Source: Vibrio mediterranei (GTDB lineage: Bacteria; Pseudomonadota; Gammaproteobacteria; Enterobacterales; Vibrionaceae). Taken from it: a stretch of 64,000 bases of DNA. The position numbers and the translations under genes are program-made. Under the pieces are notes generated by a model. It did not search any database. It had not been told where the DNA came from and worked only from the letters and a program-made list of their open reading frames with translations. The stretch lies in assembly GCF_900088415.1 (NCBI RefSeq), contig NZ_FLLQ01000010.1, forward strand, positions 62,001 through 126,000, given 5' to 3'. Shown here piece after piece: positions 17,258-24,676 of this stretch (positions are counted from its first letter, which is position 1; every line of letters starts with the position of its first letter).

Positions 17258-17426
17258 GAGAATTCAGTGAACTGGATTCTCGAAAAGTGATTTGTGCGGG
17301 CGTTTGGGGTAACCTTTACGCCCGCAAATTTGTAAACAGTGAGTTTACGAGAGTCATGTCGCTCTAGATAAGGACACCAATCTTTATCTAGAACGATACA
17401 ATCCCCAAACAGCGTCGGGCTGTTTG
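17258..17426 (+). other. Array of five hairpins in the dnaK-dnaJ intergenic region
   Basis: The 305-base gap between dnaK and dnaJ has no reading frame of its own but five stem-loops in a row: 17258-17281 (10-bp arms, loop TGAA), 17291-17328 (core GCGGGCGT/ACGCCCGC), 17332-17348 (GTAAAC/GTTTAC), 17363-17392 (TCTAGATAAGG/CTTTATCTAGA) and 17406-17426 (CAAACAGC/GCTGTTTG). None is followed by a T-tract, so dnaJ can be transcribed through from dnaK. Roles in mRNA processing, stability or translation control are inference. Confidence 0.7.
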
Positions 17427-17450
17427 TCGAAGTAATTGGTAACAAGCAAT

Positions 17451-18590
17451 ATGTCAAAACGTGATTTTTACGAAGTATTAGGCGTTGATCGTGACGCATC
17501 AGAGCGCGACATCAAGAAGGCGTATAAGCGTCTTGCGATGAAGTATCACCCAGATAGAAACCAAGGTGATGAAACCGCTGCTGAGAAATTTAAAGAAGTA
17601 AAAGAAGCGTACGAAATTCTTACCGAACCGCAAAAGAAAGCGGCTTACGATCAGTATGGTCATGCAGCCTTTGAACAGGGTGGTATGGGCGGTGGCGGCT
17701 TTGGTGGCGCCGGTGCTGATTTCGGTGATATCTTCGGTGATGTATTCGGTGATATCTTTGGCGGCGGTCGCCGTGGTGGTGGCAGTCGTGCACAACGTGG
17801 TGCTGATCTACGTTACAACATGGAGCTGTCACTGGAGGAAGCTGTTCGCGGTATTTCTAAAGAGATTGAAGTTCCAACGCTCGTTGAGTGTGAGACTTGT
17901 GATGGTAGCGGTGCGAAGAAAGGCTCTTCGCCACAAACTTGTGGTACCTGTCATGGACACGGTCAAGTTCAAATGCGTCAAGGCTTCTTTGCGGTTCAGC
18001 AAACCTGTCCTACTTGTCATGGCCAAGGTAAGATCATCAAAGACCCTTGTAATAGCTGTCATGGCCAAGGTCGTATTCAGAAGACTAAGACACTTAATGT
18101 TAAGATTCCAGCTGGCGTAGATACCGGCGATCGCATTCGTCTATCTGGCGAAGGTGAAGCGGGAGAGCATGGCGCACCAGCAGGTGATTTGTACGTTCAA
18201 GTGCACGTGAAAGAGCATCATATCTTTGAACGTGAAGGCAACAACCTATACTGTGAAGTACCTGTGAGCTTTGCTCAAGCGGCATTAGGCGGCGAAGTGG
18301 AAGTACCTACCCTTGATGGTCGTGTAAGCCTTAAAGTACCAGAAGAAACCCAAACAGGACGCATGTTCCGTATGCGCGGTAAAGGCGTGAAAGGCGTTCG
18401 CGGCGGCGGTGTGGGTGACCTTATCGTGAAGCTTGTAGTTGAAACACCAGTTAAGCTAAGTTCCCGTCAAAAAGAGCTACTACGTGAATTTGAAGAGTCA
18501 TGCGGTGGTGATGCTGCTAATAAGCATAAGCCTAAATCAGAAGGTTTCTTCAATGGCGTTAAAAAGTTCTTTGATGATCTAACAAGTTAA
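17451..18590 (+). CDS. dnaJ: Hsp40 cochaperone DnaJ
   Basis: 379-residue type I J-protein that delivers clients to DnaK and stimulates its ATPase. J-domain with HPD in KYHPDRNQGD (residues ~31-40), a Gly/Phe-rich region (GGFGGAGADFGDIFGDVFGD), four zinc-binding repeats (CETCDGSG, CGTCHGHG, CPTCHGQG, CNSCHGQG) near residues 147-205, and the two C-terminal beta-domains. The ATG at 17451 starts directly at MSKRDFYEVLGV; an upstream TTG would add five residues and is unnecessary. No strong Shine-Dalgarno precedes it: the last of the five hairpins ends 24 bases before the start. Confidence 0.98.
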   Translation: MSKRDFYEVLGVDRDASERDIKKAYKRLAMKYHPDRNQGDETAAEKFKEVKEAYEILTEPQKKAAYDQYGHAAFEQGGMGGGGFGGAGADFGDIFGDVFGDIFGGGRRGGGSRAQRGADLRYNMELSLEEAVRGISKEIEVPTLVECETCDGSGAKKGSSPQTCGTCHGHGQVQMRQGFFAVQQTCPTCHGQGKIIKDPCNSCHGQGRIQKTKTLNVKIPAGVDTGDRIRLSGEGEAGEHGAPAGDLYVQVHVKEHHIFEREGNNLYCEVPVSFAQAALGGEVEVPTLDGRVSLKVPEETQTGRMFRMRGKGVKGVRGGGVGDLIVKLVVETPVKLSSRQKELLREFEESCGGDAANKHKPKSEGFFNGVKKFFDDLTS

Positions 18591-18609
18591 GATTATTCAA
18601 ACTATTGCT

Positions 18610-18638
18610 AAAGCTCGCGACCAGTCGCGAGCTTTTTT
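18610..18638. terminator. Terminator between dnaJ and the convergent pilin gene
   Basis: AAAGCTCGCGAC-CA-GTCGCGAGCTTT with six Ts on the plus strand; A-rich on the other side, so it can serve both directions. It overlaps the stop codon of the pilin gene. Confidence 0.9.
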
Positions 18639-19059
18639 ATTGCCCCCAACACGCTGCAGGGGTGGTCACACCTAAGGCGTTTAATGTCATCGACTTATCA
18701 TCATCCAGACAGCTATCTTTCGTTTGTTGTTGTGATGATTGAGCCGTTGCCTTAATGATGTAGGCAACGGTGCGGCCAGCAGTTATTTCAAACCGATATC
18801 GCGTCGTTTGTGAGTCACAGATCGAACAAGTGCCGGCAGAAACGATTTGTTCGAAATGATAGCCGTTGTCATAGCGGCGTTCTAGTTCGTGTTGAATAGC
18901 GAGCATATCGCTCAGCGCTACCATACGATGACTCTTCCTAACTTGTTGCAGGTAACTTGGGTAAGCAATACCTGTGATTACTGCAAGTATGGCTAAAGTA
19001 ATAGCAACCTCGACCAAAGTTAAACCACGTTGAAGTCTGTTACTTTTATTGCATTTCAT
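18637..19059 (-). CDS. Type IV minor pilin, PilE-like
   Basis: 140-residue prepilin. The leader ends QRG, then LTLVEVAITLAILAVITGIA follows, with Glu at +5, the class III signal cut by PilD. The head domain has two cysteines (GTCSICDS) and a late pair (DSCLDDD, PAACWG), likely disulfides. The start at 19059 has AGGGAG five bases upstream and is preferred over an in-frame ATG nine codons earlier. It is divergent from the four-gene pilin operon at 19.2-22.0 kb, and all five probably form the minor-pilin tip of one type IV pilus. By position after dnaJ it corresponds to the V. cholerae minor pilins of the DNA-uptake pilus (from memory). Confidence 0.85.
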   Translation of the reverse strand: MKCNKSNRLQRGLTLVEVAITLAILAVITGIAYPSYLQQVRKSHRMVALSDMLAIQHELERRYDNGYHFEQIVSAGTCSICDSQTTRYRFEITAGRTVAYIIKATAQSSQQQTKDSCLDDDKSMTLNALGVTTPAACWGQ

Positions 19060-19158
19060 TTTTCTCCCTAGCCCTAAATAACTCATTTCATTTACTTTAA
19101 TAGTTTTCGTGGCTGCTAGATTTAACGCAAGTCTTAGTCGTCATTTGTAGGTGGTTTC

Positions 19159-19695
19159 ATTCTTTTTTGGGAAAGATCTCGCGGCTTCTCACTCCTTGAG
19201 TTGGTTATTGCAATAGCGGTTCTTGGTGCTCTGCTTTCTGCTGTAGCTCCTACCTTTCAAGACGCTTCTAAGAAACTCAAAGTAACGCGAGCCGCTAATG
19301 AGCTATATGCTCTGTTAATGCAAACAAAGGCCGAGTCAATTGCACAGAACACGCCGCTATGGGTTCATTTTTCGGGGTTCTCAGAGCATCTAGAAACTGA
19401 GCACTGGAGTGTTGAAGTGACGAATCGTGTTGATATTAATGATCCCGATGCCAGGTTGTTAAGGCAAATAAAAGGCGAGGTGTTTAAAGGCATTGGGTTG
19501 TCACTCAATCATTCTAACCATCGGATTAAGTTTGATAACTTGACGGGAATGGCCCTGTCTAATGGCACTATCAAATTACAGCCCTACAGTGATGAGGAGT
19601 CTTATATCAATATTCGGACTCACAGTGTTTCTGGTCGAGTGATTGTATGTGATGTTGGCGAGATCCAGTTTGGCTTTGGAGCCTGTCCTAAATGA
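19159..19695 (+). CDS. FimT/GspH-like minor pseudopilin, unusual ATT start proposed
   Basis: Prepilin of about 178 residues. The frame reads ...WERSRG then FSLLELVIAIAVLGALLSA, a complete class III signal with Glu+5, so the true start lies upstream of the TTG at 19201. Between the in-frame stop at 19135-19137 and this signal there is no ATG, GTG or TTG. The only plausible initiator is ATT at 19159, four bases after AGGTGG, giving a 9-residue basic leader. Alternatively one base is missing from the T6 run at 19163-19168, which would join the frame to GTG at 19151. The head domain has a C-terminal cysteine pair (IVCDVG...GACPK). The stop overlaps the next gene by ATGA. Confidence 0.75.
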   Translation: MLFWERSRGFSLLELVIAIAVLGALLSAVAPTFQDASKKLKVTRAANELYALLMQTKAESIAQNTPLWVHFSGFSEHLETEHWSVEVTNRVDINDPDARLLRQIKGEVFKGIGLSLNHSNHRIKFDNLTGMALSNGTIKLQPYSDEESYINIRTHSVSGRVIVCDVGEIQFGFGACPK

Positions 19696-20321
19696 GAAGT
19701 GCCCCTAATCTCGTACGTGGAGTCATGTTGATAGAGCTTGTCATTGCAATGGCTCTGAGTACGTTAGTGCTATCGGCACTTGTTACCTTCTATATGTCTA
19801 TCCAACGTCATGTTATCGAGCGCTCGCAGTTACTTATTCTTCAGCAAGCGCTGTCAACAACAGCACGGCGAGTTCAAAATGACCTTATACGCTCTGGTGC
19901 AGCTGGCTTTAATAATGCGACGCTGAATCCTCAAGGTTCAACACAGACTGTATACATATCCAACAATGGCATGTCGGTTCAATATGCTTATTGGGACGAC
20001 AGAGACCCTAATGTGACCAAACCAATTGAAAATGTAGTGTGGCAATTTGATGCTGATAACCAAAAACTGAAGATTTGCCGTTCAGTTTCAAGTTTGGCAT
20101 CGGGGGCAAGAGACATTAGTTTTTCCTTCGTCTCGGGATGTACATCCGTATTCGAACCAAACTTGGTGGCGATTTCACGCTTTGAGCTAATCAGCGATGA
20201 AGTGGGCTCTTCGAGTAGCACCAATCAGTACCTTAAATTGGAGATGGAAGGACACTTAAGAGCAAAACCTTCTGTCACCGCATCCATTTATCGAGACTTC
20301 ATGGTGAGGAATGGCCAATGA
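19692..20321 (+). CDS. Type IV minor pilin, PilW-like
   Basis: 209 residues. Leader MRSAPNLVRG is followed by VMLIELVIAMALSTLVLSAL with Glu+5, the prepilin peptidase site. The hydrophobic helix continues into a head domain with RRVQNDLIRSGAAGF, a pattern typical of PilW/PulJ-like pseudopilins, and one cysteine pair (KICRS...SGCTS). Both its start and stop codons overlap neighbours by four bases (ATGA), so it is translated in a coupled operon. Assembly into the pilus-tip complex is known for the family; the exact pilus here is inferred from context. Confidence 0.85.
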   Translation: MRSAPNLVRGVMLIELVIAMALSTLVLSALVTFYMSIQRHVIERSQLLILQQALSTTARRVQNDLIRSGAAGFNNATLNPQGSTQTVYISNNGMSVQYAYWDDRDPNVTKPIENVVWQFDADNQKLKICRSVSSLASGARDISFSFVSGCTSVFEPNLVAISRFELISDEVGSSSSTNQYLKLEMEGHLRAKPSVTASIYRDFMVRNGQ

Positions 20322-21571
20322 GAGTCAAACATCAGTTAGGAGCGATCACTTTAATGATGACTTCAATATTGCTGAGTTTGGCTTTGATGTTGTTTATTGG
20401 TATGTATAAGACGACATTTTACGAGATCAAGCGTGCACAAAACGAAATTACCTCTCGAAAGTCTTTCTGGCTCGCTGAAGGTGGTGTGGAATGCGCGATT
20501 GCTCAGTATTTCCCTTCGCAGAAAATCCCTGCAAGCATTCAGGTTTGCGATGACACATTATCAGTGACAACAAAATTGTGGTCAGACAGTATAACTGGTG
20601 ATGTGGTGGCTTCAGCGACATCAGGAAACCAGACTATCAGCCGGCGTTTTGCTTTAGCAACTTCCAAATTAAAGTCAGGGGCAATACAAACTTCTGCGAG
20701 CATTAAAATCAAATCGTCCTTGGTGATCAATACGCCGGATCCTGGTATGGAAGAGGATGAAGGCTGGGAATGTGCGGCATTTCGCTTCAAAGGTCATCTT
20801 TCAGTAAAAGGTTCATTAATTAATCGCGGATTGAGTGATGGTCCAGTGCCTAGTGAAGAGTTTATGAGTCATAAGAAGTGTTTGCAGGAGCACTTAACTA
20901 CTGTCGTCGGTGATTGCAGCTCTTCTTCAGATCCCAAATGTTTTGCTAACGATTTTGTTCAAGATGACCAGCTTAGCGTATTTGAAGATTTTTTCGGTGT
21001 TCCTCGTCATCAACATGATGCGGTGAGAACTAACGGAGTGTTTAGAGAGATAAACCTAGAAACTCAAACGGCAGAAGGCCTTTGGGAACGGAAAAACTGT
21101 GGAGAAGAGATACTCCAGCAGCTCCGACAGAATAACTTACATCTTTGGATAAATGGCTCATGTGTCATATCGGATGATTACTTAGCAGATATTAAAGTGC
21201 TATCGGAAGCGAGTGAAGGCATTACGTTACTAGTTCATGAAGGTATATTTGCGATGCAAGGCGCAGCAAGCATTAAAGGTGTTTTGTTTCATTTCAATCA
21301 AGACTTTGAACCTTCAATTGAGCAATGGCAACAGTTAGGAATAAGCGACAGTATTACGACACACTTTCCTGAAGATCAATCACTTGCGGCTTATTACCAA
21401 GACGGCAGTTTTATGATTACTGGAGGCGCATTTTTTGATTACTCCAATGTAGAACATCTTGCATTATTCCGAGATTCCTTAAGCTTTCAATACAATCATG
21501 ATGTCATCACTCATTCTAGTTCTTCATCCTCCAGTTACCTATGGAAGAAGGGGGCGTGGCGTGATTTTTAA
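20318..21571 (+). CDS. PilX-like minor pilin component, long form
   Basis: 417 residues. The N-terminus RVKHQLGAITLMMTSILLSLALMLFIGMY is a prepilin-like hydrophobic helix after a Gly, but without Glu at +5, as in PilX/GspK-like proteins. RKSFWLAEGGVECAIAQY near residues 48-65 is the PilX signature. The long C-terminal part (from ~130) has several cysteines and a beta-rich character (GITLLVHEGIFAMQGAASIK) and a serine run near the end; I do not recognise a known domain in it. It is much longer than Pseudomonas PilX. Overlaps: ATGA with the previous gene, 11 bases with the next. Confidence 0.75.
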   Translation: MRVKHQLGAITLMMTSILLSLALMLFIGMYKTTFYEIKRAQNEITSRKSFWLAEGGVECAIAQYFPSQKIPASIQVCDDTLSVTTKLWSDSITGDVVASATSGNQTISRRFALATSKLKSGAIQTSASIKIKSSLVINTPDPGMEEDEGWECAAFRFKGHLSVKGSLINRGLSDGPVPSEEFMSHKKCLQEHLTTVVGDCSSSSDPKCFANDFVQDDQLSVFEDFFGVPRHQHDAVRTNGVFREINLETQTAEGLWERKNCGEEILQQLRQNNLHLWINGSCVISDDYLADIKVLSEASEGITLLVHEGIFAMQGAASIKGVLFHFNQDFEPSIEQWQQLGISDSITTHFPEDQSLAAYYQDGSFMITGGAFFDYSNVEHLALFRDSLSFQYNHDVITHSSSSSSSYLWKKGAWRDF

Positions 21572-21974
21572 ACAGAGTGGCATCAGCATCATTGAAGTGT
21601 TAGTCGCATTGTGCCTTTTTGGAATTAGTGCGTTAGGTCTGGCGAAAATGCAAGTCGACATGGAGCAGCGCTCAGATTTTGCTTATCGAAGTACTCAAGC
21701 GCTAGCATTAGCGGAATCAAAGCTAGAGTGGTTTCGAACTCGCGGGGCTGACTCCTCAGTTTCCAATCGAGTTGTTGCAGATTATATGACGGATATTGTT
21801 GACGGACAGGACCACTCACATCCAGTGTTTGATGTTAAGTGGACTGTCTCGAAAGTAGCTCTGAATGGAAGCATCAAGACGGTTGAGGTTGAAGTATTTT
21901 GGGTTGATCGATTGGGAGTGAAACGCAATGTTGCTCTGGTTACTCAGATTTCCCGCTTTAGTGAGTTTGACTAA
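21561..21974 (+). CDS. Type IV minor pilin, PilV-like
   Basis: 137 residues from a GTG start that lies within the end of the preceding gene and has AAGGGGG seven bases upstream. Leader VIFKQSG is followed by ISIIEVLVALCLFGISALGL with Glu+5. The LAKMQ...A...ALALAESKLEWFRTRG pattern after the helix is that of PilV/PulI-like pseudopilins. An earlier ATG (21498) would add 21 residues that lie entirely inside the upstream gene and is less likely. Last gene of the pilin operon; I see no terminator directly after it. Confidence 0.82.
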   Translation: MIFKQSGISIIEVLVALCLFGISALGLAKMQVDMEQRSDFAYRSTQALALAESKLEWFRTRGADSSVSNRVVADYMTDIVDGQDHSHPVFDVKWTVSKVALNGSIKTVEVEVFWVDRLGVKRNVALVTQISRFSEFD

Positions 21975-22329
21975 TTCTCTTGCCTCTATCGTGTCATTTT
22001 TCCATTAAGTAAATGAACTGAGAGTCATAGCCAAGGTTTGCGTTATTGTCGCAAGCATTAGGCGCTTAGATGATGGTGAAAATATAAGCTATGTTTATAT
22101 AATCGGGTCTTTTGCGTGCTAGTTAGATAATTGTTTTGCATTTGTGCATTAACATGTTGGTTAAATGTTATGTTAGTCGGTGTTTTTTGCAAAATAAGTC
22201 TACAAATATGGAAAAAGTTCCAAATTATCTACTCTTTTCATCTTTTTTAAATAAAATGGTCACGCAAATATAATCTTCTCGCCTCGCGCGATGAGACCAA
22301 CAAATAACAACATCACACACGGAGTTACC
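21975..22329. other. Intergenic region between pilin operon and AbgT gene
   Basis: 355 bases, AT-rich toward 22100-22260. No reading frame with a ribosome binding site and no clear terminator for the pilins. TTGCG and CGCAA form a short inverted repeat near 22034-22050. A CGGAGTT ribosome site precedes the AbgT start at 22330. Confidence 0.4.
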
Positions 22330-23703
22330 ATGAGTAACCAATCGATTAATCAAGCGCCAGCTCCAAAGCCGAGTGGAATGGATCGCTTTTTAAACTTTAT
22401 TGAGAAAGCAGGTAACAAGATCCCAGATCCTGCTATCCTTTTCTTCTGGGCACTGGTTATTGTTTGGGTTGCGTCAGCACTTTTATCTAACGTCAGTTTT
22501 GATCTGATTAACCCACGTACAGGTACTGCACTAGAAGTTAATAACCTACTTACTGGTGAAGCACTGGCTAGCTTTTTAGCTAATATGGTGACAACCTTCA
22601 CTGGCTTTGCGCCGTTAGGTATCGTTCTTGTTGCGATGCTAGGTGTTGGTGTTGCTGACTCTTCAGGCTTTATTACTACAGGCCTTAAGAAGATGCTTAA
22701 CTTCACACCAGCTAAGCTACTAACACCAATGCTAATTCTTGTTGCGATTGTATCGCACACAGCAGCAGATGCAGGTTATGTACTGGTTATCCCTCTAGGT
22801 GGTATCATCTTCCACGCAGCTGGCCGTCACCCATTAGCGGGTATTGCAGCAGCATTTGCTGGTGTATCTGGTGGTTTCTCTGCGAACTTTATCCCTTCAG
22901 GTATCGACCCACTACTTGCTGGTTTCACGCAGACATCTGCTCAAGTTCTTGATCCTGAGTACATCGTTAACCCTCTAGCAAACATCTTCTTCACTGGTCT
23001 ATCTTCAGTGATTATTGTTGCTATCGGTTGGTATGTTACAGAGAAAATCATCGAACCGCGTCTTGCGAACACACCTGTAGATGAAGATGCAGAAGAAGCA
23101 CCGGACCTAGGTACATTTACTGAGACTGAATCTAAAGCGTTCCGCGCTGCTGGTTGGTCAATGGTTGCTGGTATCGCGCTATTAATCGCAGCGATCATCC
23201 CTGAGACATCGGCATTGCGTTCACCTGAAGGTGAGATCACTGCGTTCTCTGCACCATTAATGAAGTCGATTGTTCCTCTAATCTTCATTCTATTCATCAT
23301 CCCTGGTTACGTATATGGCCGTGTTTCTGGCACATTCAAGAACAGCAATGATGTAATCAAAGCGATGTCTGACACAATGGCGACAATGGGCGCATACATT
23401 GTAATGTCATTCTTCTGTGCACAGTTCCTAGCGGCGTTTGGTCAATCAAACATTGGTACTATGCTGGCGCTTTACGGTGCAGAAGGTCTGAAAGCGATGA
23501 ACCTTCCTGGTGAAGCGACGATTGTTGGTATGATTCTGCTAACAGCGTGTGTAAACCTACTTGTTGGTTCTGCATCTGCGAAATGGGCACTGATTGGCCC
23601 TATCCTTGTTCCAATGCTAATTGGTTGGACAATCTTCTTGCTAGCTTACTGGGCACTAGGTATCCCTCTAGGTATCCAAGCGCCATACACTTATACAATG
23701 TAA
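22330..23703 (+). CDS. AbgT family transporter with apparent internal deletion
   Basis: 457 residues, ~50-70 fewer than usual AbgT transporters (p-aminobenzoyl-glutamate uptake or sulfonamide/antimetabolite export). The first ~425 residues align well with the second AbgT protein of this window at 37838-39424 (FTGFAPLG.VLVAMLGV, GRHPLAG.AAAFAGVSGG, NLLVGSASAKWA). After GPILVPML (residue 430) the sequence jumps directly to IGWTIFLLAYWALGIPLG, skipping about 62 residues that in the paralogue include YRIGDSTTNIITPMM, a segment containing substrate-binding Arg and Asp in the family. The frame is intact. Probably inactive or altered, or an assembly error. Start at 22330 chosen for CGGAGTT; an upstream in-frame ATG lacks a site. 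Confidence 0.85.
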   Translation: MSNQSINQAPAPKPSGMDRFLNFIEKAGNKIPDPAILFFWALVIVWVASALLSNVSFDLINPRTGTALEVNNLLTGEALASFLANMVTTFTGFAPLGIVLVAMLGVGVADSSGFITTGLKKMLNFTPAKLLTPMLILVAIVSHTAADAGYVLVIPLGGIIFHAAGRHPLAGIAAAFAGVSGGFSANFIPSGIDPLLAGFTQTSAQVLDPEYIVNPLANIFFTGLSSVIIVAIGWYVTEKIIEPRLANTPVDEDAEEAPDLGTFTETESKAFRAAGWSMVAGIALLIAAIIPETSALRSPEGEITAFSAPLMKSIVPLIFILFIIPGYVYGRVSGTFKNSNDVIKAMSDTMATMGAYIVMSFFCAQFLAAFGQSNIGTMLALYGAEGLKAMNLPGEATIVGMILLTACVNLLVGSASAKWALIGPILVPMLIGWTIFLLAYWALGIPLGIQAPYTYTM

Positions 23704-23722
23704 GTTGATAGACAGTTAGAAC

Positions 23723-23756
23723 AAAGCCCGCCCTTTCTATAAAGGGCGGGCTTTTT
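23723..23756. terminator. Terminator of the first AbgT gene
   Basis: AAAGCCCGCCCTTT-CTAT-AAAGGGCGGGCTTT with a T-tract; 14-bp perfect stem between convergent genes. Confidence 0.95.
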
Positions 23757-23777
23757 AGTTTAAGTAATAGCTGAAGC

Positions 23778-24623
23778 TTAGTCTTTCAAGAATCCAGCAT
23801 GAAAGCGTAAGTGATCTTCAATAAAGCTCTGAATGAAGAAATAGCTGTGGTCATAACCAGGCTGCATACGTAGCTTTATATCACTGCCAGAAATTTCTGC
23901 CGCAGCTAATAACAGCTCTGGCTTTAGCTGCTCTTGTAGGAATCCGTCATCTTCCCCTTGGTCTACTAAAATTGGCAGCGTTGCCATCTTAGCTTTAAGC
24001 AGCTCAGCACTGTCATACTGTTTCCAGTCATTCGTATTGTTACCAAGGTACTGACTCAGTGCTTTTTGGCCCCAAGGGCAGTTCATTGGATTACTGATTG
24101 GGCTAAATGCCGAAATAGAGCGATATCTATCACTGTTCTTTAATCCAATCGTTAGCGCACCATGTCCGCCCATGCTGTGTCCAGAAATGGATCGAACCTG
24201 CGTGACAGGGAAGTGCTGTTCGATAAGCGATGGCAACTCATCGACGACATAGTTGTACATTTGATAGTGTTGATTCCAAGGTGCTTGTGTCGCATTTACA
24301 TAGAACCCAGCGCCTAGACCGAAGTCGTATGCACCCTCGGCATCATCAGGTACATCTTCACCGCGAGGGCTAGTATCAGGTGCGACGATGGCAATACCGA
24401 GTTTTGCCGCCATGCGGAAAGCGCCTGCTTTTTGCATGAAGTTTTCGTCGGTGCAGGTTAAACCTGAAAGCCAGTAGAGGACGGGGACTGGATTATCAGC
24501 GCTCGCTTCTGGTGGTAAATAGATGGCAAATCTCATCTGGCAGCTCAATGCCGAAGATTGGTGATGGTACTGTTTGTGCCACCCACCAAATACTTTGGCT
24601 TGGCTTACATTTTCTATGGTCAT
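23778..24623 (-). CDS. S-formylglutathione hydrolase
   Basis: 281-residue esterase (FghA/FrmB type) that hydrolyses S-formylglutathione to glutathione and formate, the second step of glutathione-dependent formaldehyde detoxification. The alpha/beta-hydrolase nucleophile elbow is GHSMGGHGAL, the acid is in DQGEDDGFL, and the histidine is in PGYDHSYFF. VLYWLSGLTCTDENFMQKAG is a strongly conserved family block. The start at 24623 gives MTIENVSQAKVFGGWHKQY, matching family N-termini; the upstream extension does not. It lies downstream of and co-directional with the dehydrogenase of the same pathway, 53 bases away. Confidence 0.93.
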   Translation of the reverse strand: MTIENVSQAKVFGGWHKQYHHQSSALSCQMRFAIYLPPEASADNPVPVLYWLSGLTCTDENFMQKAGAFRMAAKLGIAIVAPDTSPRGEDVPDDAEGAYDFGLGAGFYVNATQAPWNQHYQMYNYVVDELPSLIEQHFPVTQVRSISGHSMGGHGALTIGLKNSDRYRSISAFSPISNPMNCPWGQKALSQYLGNNTNDWKQYDSAELLKAKMATLPILVDQGEDDGFLQEQLKPELLLAAAEISGSDIKLRMQPGYDHSYFFIQSFIEDHLRFHAGFLKD

Positions 24624-24676
24624 TCTATCAATCCAATTTAAAAGCAAGGGCTCTAGTACACTAGAGCCCTGAATCA

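Noticed and set aside
17499..18068. Several open frames antisense or out of frame within dnaJ
   Set aside because: They mirror the glycine-rich, GGT-rich coding sequence of dnaJ and have no ribosome sites.
22030..22052. TTGCG-N7-CGCAA as a possible CRP-S (competence) site after the pilin operon
   Set aside because: Spacing between half sites is one base short of the CRP-S consensus and the position is downstream of the pilins, not before them.
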